Shown here: positions 45,980 through 55,260 of the stretch, piece after piece | How positions within the stretch are numbered: position 1 is the stretch's first letter | How the letters are laid out: each line of letters begins with the position of its first letter | The notes under the pieces: model-generated | What the model was told of the DNA's origin: nothing | Seen by the model: the letters and a program-made list of their open reading frames with translations, nothing else | The model's database searches: none | Made by a program: the position numbers and the translations under genes | Assembly (NCBI GenBank): GCA_016720905.1 | Contig: JADKJT010000008.1 | Span: 1-64,000 of the forward strand | DNA from: Gemmatimonadaceae bacterium | GTDB lineage: Bacteria > Gemmatimonadota > Gemmatimonadetes > Gemmatimonadales > Gemmatimonadaceae | Direction: 5' to 3' | DNA length: 64,000 bases

Positions 45980-46506
45980 ATGGCCCGGTAGTCCGGTAAC
46001 GGCTCCACCAACGCCGGAATGCTGAGCGTCTTCGCGGTCGCACTATCGCCGGTCATCAACCGCCGATGATAGTCGATCTGTCCCAGGTGATACGACGCGT
46101 GACAGGCCAGATGCATCAGGAAGACATCGGTGCGCAACCGCGTGGCCATCACGGCGTGCGGATACTCAACGTCCAGTTGCGCGAGGTCGAGTGTGCTCAG
46201 CGCACGCATCACCTGAATCTCCGCATCAGCCAGCTCGAGCGTGACGTCGGCGCGCGACAAGCCGGTGGCGGTGAACTCCCGCTCGCGATCGCGCACGTAC
46301 TCGCTGCCGCCAAGCACCGAACTAATGAATCCGCGCAGGTTGCCAGCCAGATGGAGCGCCAGCGTACCTCCGGAATTCGAGATGCTAGGCGCAGTGCGCC
46401 ACAGCGACGCGTCGTCGGGATAGGCCGTGACTTCACGCTGGAGCGCGGCCAGGTCGCGCAGCAGTAATCGCAGTACTGTGTCGCGCAGCACATCGCGGGA
46501 ATCCAT
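45976..46506 (-). CDS. DinB-superfamily protein (DUF1572-like)
   Basis: A 176-residue four-helix protein. The pattern GGTLALHLAGNLRGFIS and the late histidines HLACHASYHLGQIDYHRRL supply the three metal-binding histidines of the DinB/YfiT fold. Related proteins are thiol-dependent transferases. Start at the ATG at 46506, after 35 bases from the Trm112 gene. Confidence 0.7.
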   Translation of the reverse strand: MDSRDVLRDTVLRLLLRDLAALQREVTAYPDDASLWRTAPSISNSGGTLALHLAGNLRGFISSVLGGSEYVRDREREFTATGLSRADVTLELADAEIQVMRALSTLDLAQLDVEYPHAVMATRLRTDVFLMHLACHASYHLGQIDYHRRLMTGDSATAKTLSIPALVEPLPDYRAI

Positions 46507-46541
46507 GGACTCGTCTCCTGAGATTGCCTGAATCAACGACG

Positions 46542-46739
46542 TCAAACCGTCGCTGGAAACTCGGCGCCATCCAACGCGCGCGCTTCATCGATCAGCATGA
46601 CCGGAATGCCATCCAGCACGTCATACACGAGCTGACAACTGCGACAGATCAACACTTCCGACGGACTCAGGCGATAGTCCAACGCGCCCTTGCACTTCGG
46701 GCACACGAGAATCTTGAGCAACTCAGGTGATACGGTCAT
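46542..46739 (-). CDS. Trm112-family zinc protein
   Basis: A 65-residue protein with two CxxC pairs (ILVCPKCKGAL, LICRSCQLVY) followed by VLDGIPVMLIDEA, the UPF0434/Trm112 pattern. It usually serves as a partner of methyltransferases. The start at 46739 lies one base after the MogA stop. Confidence 0.85.
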   Translation of the reverse strand: MTVSPELLKILVCPKCKGALDYRLSPSEVLICRSCQLVYDVLDGIPVMLIDEARALDGAEFPATV

Positions 46740-46740
46740 G

Positions 46741-47292
46741 TCAGGCTCCTGTCGGACGAAACGCAGCAGGCGCGTCCGAGGTCGTCTCGAAACGCGGTCC
46801 ACCAATGAGATCGATGCAATAGGGAATAGCGGCGAACACGGCGCCAAGACATTCCTCGATGGCCGCCGGCTTGCCTGGCAGATTGAGAATCAGTGAGCCT
46901 CCGCGCGTCCCCGCCAGTTGTCGTGACAGAATAGCCGTGGGAACCGTTCTCACCGATACGGCGCGCATCTGTTCGCCGAATCCGGGCAACAGCCGATCGC
47001 ACACCGCCACCGTAGCCTCAGGTGTCACGTCGCGCGGCGCGGGTCCGGTGCCACCAGTGGTCACGATGAACGCGCAATGCACGTCGTCAGCCAGCTCTCG
47101 CAGGGTCGCCTCAACGAGCGGTTGCTCATCGGCAATCACGCGAATCACCGGTTTCCACGCGCTGCCAATCCAGCGTTCGAGCACCGAGACAATGGCCGGT
47201 CCCGAACGATCCTCATAGATCCCGGCGCTGGCGCGATCGGAAATGGTCACCACGCCTATGGGATACGCGGCCGGATGAGCGGAAATGGGCAT
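46741..47292 (-). CDS. mog: molybdopterin adenylyltransferase
   Basis: A 183-residue protein with the MogA/MoaB motifs GVVTISDRASAGIYEDRSGP, VTTGGTGPAPRDVTPEAT and LAGTRGGSLILNLPGKPAAI. It activates molybdopterin with ATP for metal insertion. It lies in the middle of an operon with no other cofactor genes. Confidence 0.85.
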   Translation of the reverse strand: MPISAHPAAYPIGVVTISDRASAGIYEDRSGPAIVSVLERWIGSAWKPVIRVIADEQPLVEATLRELADDVHCAFIVTTGGTGPAPRDVTPEATVAVCDRLLPGFGEQMRAVSVRTVPTAILSRQLAGTRGGSLILNLPGKPAAIEECLGAVFAAIPYCIDLIGGPRFETTSDAPAAFRPTGA

Positions 47293-47321
47293 GACTGGAA
47301 GCTAGTATCTCCGGCAGCGCG

Positions 47322-48668
47322 CTACACCCCCTTCACCACGCCGAGCACATCCGTCAGCATCCACCATGCCCCAACCCCCAGCATCGCCACAGGAATGACA
47401 TAGCGCACCATGGAGACAAGCACCGTGCGCGGGATCCCCGGCTCGCCAAACTGTTCCAACAGCGCGCCGCGTTTCAGGAACCATCCCGCCGTAAGCACCG
47501 TGAGCAGGGCGCCAAGCGTCTGCATGCCCGATCCAAAGGTCAGGTCCCACGTTACGAAGATGTCGAGGTTGAGCATTGGCACCAGCGATACGATCCACAC
47601 GATGAGTGCCATGAACCACACCGCACGGCGACGCGTGAGTCGCGTGTTGTCCACCACGCCGGCAATGAGAACTTCGAACGCCGCGACATCCGACAGATAG
47701 GCCGCGCCGAACAGACCGAGAAAAAAGAGCAGTCCGAAAAACGCGCCGCCCGGCATCTGCGCAAACACGCGGGGAATGGTGTCGAACAAGAGTCGCGGTC
47801 CCGACGCCGGCTCCATGCCAAATGCGAATACCGCCGGGAAAATGACCAGACCGGCCATGATGCCGGCGGCGGTGTCGCCAAACACGGTCCAGCCAGCGCT
47901 CCCACGCAACGGCTCACCATCACCGAGATACGACCCGTACGTCACCATGAACGTGCCACCCAACGACAACGAGAAGATGGCCTGCCCCATGGCCGCTACC
48001 ATCACGCTCGGCGTAAGGTCGTGCCATTCAAACTTGCCGAGGTACCACTGGAGTCCAGCGCCGGCCCCGGGCAGCGTGACCGCACGCACGATGAGAATGA
48101 GCAGAATGACATACAACGTGGGCATGATAATCTGACTCGAACGCTCAATACCGGCGCGCAGTCCGCGGTCAAGCACGATCGCGCAAGACACAATCACCAC
48201 ACTGGTGCACGCCACCTGCAGCGCGAATGACGTGAGATCGAACCCCGATTGCGGTGGCAGAATGGCGGCAGCATTCAACGTCATACCACCCATGGCGATC
48301 AGTTCGCCCAACGCGAAATACAGCACCCATCCCACCACATTCGTGTAATACGCTGTCGCCGCGACAACCACACAGAACAATGCGCCGCCCACGAATCGTC
48401 CACCGGGTAACCCACCGCGCTCAAACGCCCCCAGCGTTCCGCGTCGCGTGGCGCGCCCCAGTGACCACTCGGCCATCAACGCCGGAATGCCAATTACGAC
48501 GGCGACGAATATGTAAAACATCACGAACGCCGCGCCGCCAAACTTCCCCACGAGATACGGGAAGCGCCACACGTTGCCCAAGCCCACCGCCACGCCCACC
48601 ATCGTGAGGATCGTGCCAAGTCGTGACGCGAATGTCGCACGCGATTCAGAGGCGCGTGATTCAGTCAT
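47322..48668 (-). CDS. sodium-dependent neurotransmitter-type symporter (NSS)
   Basis: A 448-residue protein with about 12 helices. The signature GVAVGLGNVWRFPYLVGKFG near residue 25 is diagnostic of the LeuT-like family, which imports amino acids with sodium. The ATG at 48668 overlaps the aminotransferase stop, suggesting that the two act on the same amino acid. Confidence 0.85.
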   Translation of the reverse strand: MTESRASESRATFASRLGTILTMVGVAVGLGNVWRFPYLVGKFGGAAFVMFYIFVAVVIGIPALMAEWSLGRATRRGTLGAFERGGLPGGRFVGGALFCVVVAATAYYTNVVGWVLYFALGELIAMGGMTLNAAAILPPQSGFDLTSFALQVACTSVVIVSCAIVLDRGLRAGIERSSQIIMPTLYVILLILIVRAVTLPGAGAGLQWYLGKFEWHDLTPSVMVAAMGQAIFSLSLGGTFMVTYGSYLGDGEPLRGSAGWTVFGDTAAGIMAGLVIFPAVFAFGMEPASGPRLLFDTIPRVFAQMPGGAFFGLLFFLGLFGAAYLSDVAAFEVLIAGVVDNTRLTRRRAVWFMALIVWIVSLVPMLNLDIFVTWDLTFGSGMQTLGALLTVLTAGWFLKRGALLEQFGEPGIPRTVLVSMVRYVIPVAMLGVGAWWMLTDVLGVVKGV

Positions 48669-49840
48669 GGGCGCAGCACGTCGGCCAGCGCATCCAGCGC
48701 GCGATCGATTTCATGTTCAGTGTTGTAGAAGTGAGGCGCCAGCCGAATGGCCGGCCCGCGCGCCGAGGCAATGAATCCGCGGTCGCGCATGGCATGTTCC
48801 GCTGCATGCGCATCGGCGCACCCGAATGCCGTGGTCGGTGTTTTCGGCGCGTCGTGACCGGGGCCAAGAATGGTCAGTCCACGCTCGTGCGCGCCGTCAA
48901 TCAGGCGCCGTGAAAGGTGCTGCGTCCACTCGTGAATGGGTTGCGCGCCAATCTGCTGCAGCCACTCCAGTGATGCACGACTCACATAGGCACTGAACAG
49001 CGCGGGCGTGCCGCCATCAAAGCGCGACGCGTTGGGCGACCAATCCAAGTGCGTGGCATCGAAGGCAAACGGATTCACCCGCCCAAACCAACCGGTGATC
49101 AGTGGTTCGAGTCGCTCGATCAGTGCGCGCTTCACGTACAGGAACGCGATGCCCGGTGTCCCCATGAGATACTTCAGCGTGCCCGACGCCACCATGTCGA
49201 GATCCATGGCGCGCACGTCAATGGGCACGGCGCCCATCGACTGGTACGCGTCCACATACGTGAGCGCGCCGCGGGCGTGCGCCAGTTGCGTGATCGCGGC
49301 GACATCCTGCACGAGGCCGGTTTGATAGTACGCATGCGCCGCCGACACCACTGCGGTATGCTCGTCAATCGCCTCAGCGTACGACGCCAGCGGTATCTCG
49401 CCGTTCGCGAACTGCACCCAGCGCACCGTCGCACCGCGCGCCTGTTGTGCCAACCACACGTGCCCTACGGTCGGAAACTCGGCACCGCTGGCCACAATCA
49501 CGTTGCGACCGTCGTCGAAGCGCAGCGCGGTCGCGATCACCGACGTGGCATGCGAAACCGACGAGACCACGGCCACGTCATCGGCTGACGCATTGATGAG
49601 CGCGGCGAAGACGCTACGCGCCGCTTCGACCTCTTGCATCCACCCATCCCAATCCATGCCGTGCCGGTTCCACGAATCGAGATACCGATCGGCGGCCGCG
49701 CGCGAGATGTCGGTGAGCGGCGCCTGCGAGCAGTTGTTGAGCGGTACGGTATGCGCGAGCAACGGAATCTGCGCGCGCAGCGTCGCGAGATCGTAGCCAG
49801 GTACGGTCATGGTGGGTGCGAGCGAATGAGGACGTGACAT
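48665..49840 (-). CDS. class V aminotransferase-family PLP enzyme
   Basis: A 391-residue protein related to kynureninase, cysteine desulfurase and isopenicillin-N epimerase. The PLP lysine is in VASGTLKYLMGTPGIAFLYV, with the cofactor Asp in ALTYVDAYQSMG. It may process an amino acid brought in by the coupled NSS symporter. It is divergent from the TPP decarboxylase operon. An ATG ten codons in, before TVPGYDL, is an alternative start. Confidence 0.75.
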   Translation of the reverse strand: MSRPHSLAPTMTVPGYDLATLRAQIPLLAHTVPLNNCSQAPLTDISRAAADRYLDSWNRHGMDWDGWMQEVEAARSVFAALINASADDVAVVSSVSHATSVIATALRFDDGRNVIVASGAEFPTVGHVWLAQQARGATVRWVQFANGEIPLASYAEAIDEHTAVVSAAHAYYQTGLVQDVAAITQLAHARGALTYVDAYQSMGAVPIDVRAMDLDMVASGTLKYLMGTPGIAFLYVKRALIERLEPLITGWFGRVNPFAFDATHLDWSPNASRFDGGTPALFSAYVSRASLEWLQQIGAQPIHEWTQHLSRRLIDGAHERGLTILGPGHDAPKTPTTAFGCADAHAAEHAMRDRGFIASARGPAIRLAPHFYNTEHEIDRALDALADVLRP

Positions 49841-49980
49841 TGCGGTCAGAACATGACACCGGGAACCGCCGCGCGCAGGGGTGCGCGCCGATAATCTGCG
49901 GGCTACAATACCGAACGCCCCATGCGCCGCAGGTGCGGCAATCTCGCTCCCGGCGCGCGCGCCGCTCTCACTACTCCCCC

Positions 49981-50496
49981 ATGCCTGTTTCGATCGACTC
50001 CTCGCGGGTCATCTACGATGCACTCACGTCGGCGGGAGTTACCCTCATCTCGGCGCTCCCCGAGACATGGCTGGTGCATCTCATTCGCCTGGCCGATGAC
50101 GACCCCGCCATGACGCTGGTGCGATTGGCCAAGGAGGAAGAGGGCGTGGGCATCTCTACCGGCGCGCATCTGGCCGGCGTCAAATCGGTCATGCTGATGC
50201 AGAACCACGGATTTCTGCAGTCGGTGAACGGCATTGTCTCGTGCGCCCAGTTGTATCGTATTCCGCTGCTCATGCTCATCTCGCATCGCGGATGGTTTGG
50301 CGAACGCGACCCGTGGCAAACCGAAGGTGGATTGGTGACCAAGCCGGTGTTGGATGCTCTACGCATTCCCTACGAATCACTCGATACGCGAGACCAGGTG
50401 CCCAGCCGTATCGCCAAAGCCATGACGCTCGCGTATTCCGCGAATCGTCCAGTGGCCTTGTTGCTGGGACGCGACCTGATGTGGGAGGAGGCATGA
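49981..50496 (+). CDS. TPP-binding decarboxylase, alpha (PYR) subunit
   Basis: A 171-residue protein equivalent to the N-terminal domain of TPP decarboxylases and to the sulfopyruvate decarboxylase alpha subunit. The TPP-activating glutamate is in LVRLAKEEEGVGISTGAHLA, followed by SVMLMQNHGFLQSVNGI. The ATG at 49981 is used; upstream codons belong to the intergenic region. Its stop overlaps the beta-subunit start. Confidence 0.75.
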   Translation: MPVSIDSSRVIYDALTSAGVTLISALPETWLVHLIRLADDDPAMTLVRLAKEEEGVGISTGAHLAGVKSVMLMQNHGFLQSVNGIVSCAQLYRIPLLMLISHRGWFGERDPWQTEGGLVTKPVLDALRIPYESLDTRDQVPSRIAKAMTLAYSANRPVALLLGRDLMWEEA

Positions 50497-51059
50497 AGCG
50501 CCTTGACGCGTTGCGCGAAGTGTACGATCGGCCGGCCGACACCGTGGTGGTCACAATCATGGGCGCCGTGGCTGCCGAACTGCAGTCGCTGGGTCATCGC
50601 GAGAATTTCTTTTACCTGCAACACGCGATGGGGTTGGCGTCGTCGGTGGGACTGGGAATCGCCCTTGGCAAACCCGGCACGCGCGTGATTGTGTTTGATG
50701 GCGATGGATCCGTGTTGATGAATCTTGGCGGGCTCACGACGCTCGCCCGCTATCGTCCCGCGAACTTGTTGCACGTGGTGTTTGACAACGAGTCGCTGCT
50801 GTCGGTGGGCGGTTTCCCGACGGCCACGGCCACGGGGACCGACCTGGCGGGTATGGCGTTGTCGGCTGGCGTGCCGCGCACCGCCACGGTTCGTACGATT
50901 GAGGAATTCTCGTTGGCATTCGACGCGGCGATTGCCTCGCACGAACTCACAACGCTGGTGGCGAAAGTCGACGCCGAGGGTCCCAGCGGATACGTGACCG
51001 ATCTCGCCCTGCTCGAGAATCGTTTTCAGTTTGCCCGTCACCTTCGAACCCGCTCGTAA
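50493..51059 (+). CDS. TPP-binding decarboxylase, beta (PP) subunit
   Basis: A 188-residue protein with the TPP-magnesium motif VFDGDGSVLMNLGGLTTLA through VVFDNES. With the alpha subunit it forms a split 2-oxo-acid decarboxylase like sulfopyruvate or phosphonopyruvate decarboxylase. The ATG at 50493 overlaps the alpha stop (ATGA). Confidence 0.8.
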   Translation: MKRLDALREVYDRPADTVVVTIMGAVAAELQSLGHRENFFYLQHAMGLASSVGLGIALGKPGTRVIVFDGDGSVLMNLGGLTTLARYRPANLLHVVFDNESLLSVGGFPTATATGTDLAGMALSAGVPRTATVRTIEEFSLAFDAAIASHELTTLVAKVDAEGPSGYVTDLALLENRFQFARHLRTRS

Positions 51060-51108
51060 TACGTCGCAGCACCGTCATCTATCGCGCTGGTCAACCGCCG
51101 GAGAACTC

Positions 51109-51903
51109 GTGTCGCACACACTGCAGCAACTCGTGCTCGATCTCGCGCAGGGGCGCATTGAAGTGGTGGATCTCACCATTCCGCTGGGCGCCGACACGCA
51201 GGTGATTGGACTCCCACCCATGTTCGCGCCGTCACCGGGCGTGACTATGGACGTCATCTCCCGGTACGACGACAAGGGGCCCGCGTGGTACTGGAACACC
51301 ATCACCATGGGCGAGCACACCGGCACGCACTTTGACGCGCCGGTGCATTGGGTCACGGGAAAGGATCTGCCGCACAACGCCACGGACACCATTCCGCCGG
51401 GACACTTCATCGGACCCGCGTGCGTGATCGATGTGTCGAAGGAATGCGCAGCGAACGCCGACTTTCTGCTCACGCCGGAACACCTCGCCACGTGGGAGCG
51501 GACACATGGCCGGATTCCTGCCGGAGCCTGGGTGTTGCTGCGCACTGACTGGAGCAAACGGACCGGTGCCGACTTCATGAACATCGACGAACACGGTCCC
51601 CACACGCCGGGCTTTCACCAGCTCACGTCGGAACTCCTCGCTACCGACCGTGATGTACTGGGCGTGGGCGTGGAAACCATCGGCACGGACGCCGGTCAGG
51701 CCGGCATGTTCACACCGCCGTTTCCCAATCACACCATCATGCACGGCCACGGCAAAGTCGGACTCGCGTCGCTGTGCAATCTCGATTCACTGCCCGCCGT
51801 TGGCAGCGTGGTCATCGCCGCACCACTCAAATTGGTGAACGGCAGCGGCAGTCCATTACGAGTGCTGGCGTTGATAGAGAAGGGACTACGACGTAGCGAG
51901 TAA
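51109..51903 (+). CDS. cyclase-family (kynurenine-formamidase-like) hydrolase
   Basis: A 264-residue protein with the metal motif GEHTGTHFDAPVHWVTG and the later PNHTIMHGHGKVGLASLCNL. The family includes kynurenine formamidase and ring-opening hydrolases. The GTG at 51109 is the best start; the frame opens 78 bases earlier within the beta-subunit gene. Together with the two subunits it forms a catabolic operon for an unknown oxo acid. Confidence 0.75.
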   Translation: MSHTLQQLVLDLAQGRIEVVDLTIPLGADTQVIGLPPMFAPSPGVTMDVISRYDDKGPAWYWNTITMGEHTGTHFDAPVHWVTGKDLPHNATDTIPPGHFIGPACVIDVSKECAANADFLLTPEHLATWERTHGRIPAGAWVLLRTDWSKRTGADFMNIDEHGPHTPGFHQLTSELLATDRDVLGVGVETIGTDAGQAGMFTPPFPNHTIMHGHGKVGLASLCNLDSLPAVGSVVIAAPLKLVNGSGSPLRVLALIEKGLRRSE

Positions 51904-51929
51904 GAGACTACTTCCTGCTCTTGTACTGC

Positions 51930-53165
51930 CTACGCCCCTACTTCGTTCTCTCCTCTCCCCAACACCACCGCTGCCGTCAGGTCACCCGTCACGTTCGCGG
52001 TGGTACGAAACATGTCGGGGATCGTATCGACACCCAGCATGATGCCCGCCCCCTCAATCGGCAGTCCTGCCGCCATGAGCACTGGCACCATGGCGATAAT
52101 GGTGCCACCCGGAATGCCGGGTACCGAGAATGACACAATGACCGCCGTGACCGCGATGGTGGCCAGTTGCGCCGGCCCCAATGAGATCCCGTAGAGATGC
52201 GCGATGAACACAATGGGTACGGTTTGTCCGACGCCGGCACCAATGCGAAACGTGGCGGTCAACAGCGGCACGAGAAATCCGGCAATTTGCGGCGGCAGCG
52301 CCAGCGTATCCCGGGTGGCCGTGATCATGGCCGGCAGCGCCGCTAACGACGAACGTCCGCTGAACGCCATGGCCTGTGCCGGCAATGCGGCCCGCGCAAA
52401 CGTGCGCAGTTTCATGCGGCCGCCAATCACCGCGACCGGATACAACAGCACAATCAGCACGGTGGTGAGCACGGACACCACCGCGATGTACGTCGCCAAT
52501 GCGCCAGCGGCACTGAGTCCCATGCGCGCGGCCAGCGGCACGGCCAACGCGAACACCCCCATGGGCGCCAGCGTCAGCACCCAGCGTACCAGCGTGATCG
52601 AGGCGTCGAGAATGCCCTCAAAGAACCGCACCACCGACGCGCGCCGCCGGGTCTCGATGTGCGACAGCGCGACACCAAACGCAATGGAGAAGATGATGAG
52701 CGGCAACATCGCCCCATCGGCAGCCGATTTGATTGGATTGGCAGGCACCAGATCAACAAGCCACTGACCAAACGAGGGCATCGTGCCCGCTGTCTTGACC
52801 CCGGCGCTTGCACTCGCTCGCAGCGCCGCAGACGCCGCCGGGTCGATGGACAGCATCGAAAACGCCGGTCCGGCAGCCAGCACGCCCAGCGAACACGCAA
52901 TGGCCAGACTCACCAGCATGAACACCAAGGCGCGACCGCCCAATCGCCCGATGGTGCGCGTGTCCGGCGCCGATGTCACGCCCACGATCAGGCTCGATAC
53001 CACGAGCGGAATGATCGTCATGCGAATGGCGTTGATGAACAGCGTGCCCAGCGGCTCGACCCACTGTGCGAGTGTGGTGAGCATCGCGCTGTCGGCGACA
53101 GAAACGCCGACGCCGAGCGCGAGCCCGGCAACGAGCGCGACAAGAACCCGCATGGTGAGCGACAT
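51930..53165 (-). CDS. dicarboxylate/amino acid:cation symporter (DAACS family)
   Basis: A 411-residue protein with eight helices and two re-entrant hairpins. The marks are MAFSGRSSLAALPAMI (hairpin 1), VPIVFIAHLYGI and VPGIPGGTIIAMVPVLM (hairpin 2). It imports glutamate, aspartate or C4-dicarboxylates with cations. The start codon overlaps the epimerase stop by one base. Confidence 0.85.
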   Translation of the reverse strand: MSLTMRVLVALVAGLALGVGVSVADSAMLTTLAQWVEPLGTLFINAIRMTIIPLVVSSLIVGVTSAPDTRTIGRLGGRALVFMLVSLAIACSLGVLAAGPAFSMLSIDPAASAALRASASAGVKTAGTMPSFGQWLVDLVPANPIKSAADGAMLPLIIFSIAFGVALSHIETRRRASVVRFFEGILDASITLVRWVLTLAPMGVFALAVPLAARMGLSAAGALATYIAVVSVLTTVLIVLLYPVAVIGGRMKLRTFARAALPAQAMAFSGRSSLAALPAMITATRDTLALPPQIAGFLVPLLTATFRIGAGVGQTVPIVFIAHLYGISLGPAQLATIAVTAVIVSFSVPGIPGGTIIAMVPVLMAAGLPIEGAGIMLGVDTIPDMFRTTANVTGDLTAAVVLGRGENEVGA

Positions 53166-54163
53166 CAGGCCAAACTACGCGTCCGACCGGCCCCGCGCGA
53201 TTGCGACCCGACCCGCCACAGATCAAACGCCCGACGCGACGTCAGCGCCGGTGTATAGCCGAACACGCGCTTGAGACGGTCGTTGTGCAACACCGGCCGA
53301 TATCGCAGGAAGTCCACCTGTTCCGGACCATAGCGCGACAGCCCCAGCGGACGGGCAACCGCCAGCGCCGCGCGCAACAGCCACGCGGGCAGTGTCAGCA
53401 ATGGTTTGCCCAGCAATGCCGCAATCTCCCCGATGGTGAGCGCGCCGTCGCCAGCGACATTGAACACACCCACCACCGGCGAATCCACCGCACGTACCAG
53501 ACACGCCACAACGTCCGCGTCGTGCACAAACACAAATGGCGAATCCGACCCGCGAATGGCGAGCAAGCGCGACCGTTCGAACAGCGCCGTGATCTGATTA
53601 TTGACCGTCGCGCCCAGGATGGTGCCCACGCGAAAGACCACCTGTTTGAGCGCCGGAAACCGCGCGCGGTACTCAGCCAGCATCTCTTCAACGAGTCGCT
53701 TGTGCCAGCTGTAGGCGAACGATTCGTTGCCACGAATCGGCGCGTCCTCACTGATCCGGGCGGGGTTGTCCGCGTGATAGCCGTACGCCGCGCCGCTGGA
53801 CGTGACCACAATGCGTTGCACGCCGGCCGCCACGCAGGCCTCGAGTACACGCTGTGTGCCCGTCACATCCACCGAATACTCGAATGTGCGCGTGCTCCCC
53901 TTCGGCGGCGTGACAATGGACGCCAGATGCACCACGCAGGTGACGCCGAACGAACGCAGCACATCCGCGAGTCCGTCATCACGCACGTCATGCTGCACGA
54001 ATCTCACGCCGGCGGGCAGCGCGGTGGCCGCCCGAATGTCAGCCGCCACCACAATCCCCACGTGCCCCTCCCCGCGCCGCGCCGCCAATTCGGCGATCAG
54101 CAAGCGGCCGAGATACCCGGAAGCGCCGGTTACCAGCACGTTGGCGAGGGCGGAATCAGTCAT
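53165..54163 (-). CDS. NAD-dependent epimerase/dehydratase (extended SDR)
   Basis: A 332-residue Rossmann protein: NAD motif VLVTGASGYLGRLLIAELA, serine in VVTSSGAAYGYH and the catalytic YSWHK. The substrate is probably a nucleotide sugar or ketone. Start at the ATG at 54163; the frame opens 42 codons earlier in sequence that includes a 9-base repeat region (near 54252-54288). Confidence 0.75.
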   Translation of the reverse strand: MTDSALANVLVTGASGYLGRLLIAELAARRGEGHVGIVVAADIRAATALPAGVRFVQHDVRDDGLADVLRSFGVTCVVHLASIVTPPKGSTRTFEYSVDVTGTQRVLEACVAAGVQRIVVTSSGAAYGYHADNPARISEDAPIRGNESFAYSWHKRLVEEMLAEYRARFPALKQVVFRVGTILGATVNNQITALFERSRLLAIRGSDSPFVFVHDADVVACLVRAVDSPVVGVFNVAGDGALTIGEIAALLGKPLLTLPAWLLRAALAVARPLGLSRYGPEQVDFLRYRPVLHNDRLKRVFGYTPALTSRRAFDLWRVGSQSRGAGRTRSLA

Positions 54164-54357
54164 GGTTTCAGGGGATCGGCGACGGAAGAAAGCGAAGGCA
54201 CTTGAATCGCAGAAGAGTTCACACATCCGATATCTGGCTTCCGGCTTCTCATCTCCGCCATCGCCGTTATCGCCGCTATCGCCGTTCACCTAGGTACCGC
54301 GACAACGGTTATGAGAACCAGGTATCTGCCACCAGAGGACGGCCCCCGGTTCCATCA

Positions 54358-55260
54358 TCACACGGCAACCGGTCGCCGCGACCAATAGGTGGCCAACGAC
54401 AACCCCGCCACCACATGCCAGATCCCCCACCACGCCGCGACAATCGCCATGCCCCCCAACCCGCCAAAGAACGTGAACACCAGAATCAATCCCAACCCCG
54501 AGTTCTGAATGCCCACCTCAAAACTCACTGCACGCCGGTCGCGTTCAGCGAGTCCCAGCATGGCCGCCGTCCAATAGCCCACCGTCAGCGCCGTGGCATT
54601 GTGCAGAAACACCGCAAACACCACGCGTCGCACGTACGTCACGAAGTACGCCCAGTTCCCGGCCAATGCCGCAATCAGAAACAGCGCGAACACCGCGATG
54701 GACAGCCGCTTGAGCGGCACACGTATTCGGTCGGCAACCCGCGGCCACTTTCGCGCAATGATCAGTCCCGCGGCAATCGGCAGCCCTAACAACACGAAGA
54801 TCGTCACGAACATTTCCAGCGGATCCACCGCGACATCGCGCAGGAGCGCACGCGTGGGAGCGTACTGTGCGCCCCAGAAACGCAGCACCAGCGGTGTCAT
54901 CACCACGGACAGCACGGTGGACGTCGAACTGATGCTCACCGACAGCGCCGTGTTGCCGCCAGCCAGATGCACCAGAAAATTCGAGATATTCCCCGCCGGA
55001 CAACTGGCAATGAGCATCATCCCCAAGGCAATGCTTGGCGCCGGCCGGATGATCGTCACCAACAGAAACGTGAACGCGGGAAACACGAGATAGTGGCCGA
55101 ATAATCCGATCAACACCGGTCGCGGATTGGCCAGCACGCGTTTGAAGTCGTCGGTGCGCATATCCAACGCCACGCCAAACATCACGATCCCCAGGATCGC
55201 ATTCAGCAGATGCAGCGTGTTGGCGCTGAAGTTGAGCCGAACCGCATCGAGCCCATTCAC
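54358..55260 (-). CDS. bile acid:sodium symporter family transporter (BASS)
   Basis: A 300-residue protein with about nine helices. The marks are IASCPAGNISNFLVHLAGG, SISSTSTVLSVVMTPL and VGIQNSGLGLILV. In bacteria the family carries organic acids such as pyruvate or pantoate. The GTG at 55260 overlaps the stop of the TPP enzyme, a coupling that suggests the transporter supplies or exports that enzyme's substrate or product. Confidence 0.8.
   Translation of the reverse strand: MNGLDAVRLNFSANTLHLLNAILGIVMFGVALDMRTDDFKRVLANPRPVLIGLFGHYLVFPAFTFLLVTIIRPAPSIALGMMLIASCPAGNISNFLVHLAGGNTALSVSISSTSTVLSVVMTPLVLRFWGAQYAPTRALLRDVAVDPLEMFVTIFVLLGLPIAAGLIIARKWPRVADRIRVPLKRLSIAVFALFLIAALAGNWAYFVTYVRRVVFAVFLHNATALTVGYWTAAMLGLAERDRRAVSFEVGIQNSGLGLILVFTFFGGLGGMAIVAAWWGIWHVVAGLSLATYWSRRPVAV

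Noticed and set aside
54252..54288. Short repeat of the form CGCCGTTAT / CGCCGCTAT / CGCCGTT as a regulatory array
   Set aside because: Only three imperfect 9-base units upstream of the epimerase; probably chance or a slippage remnant.
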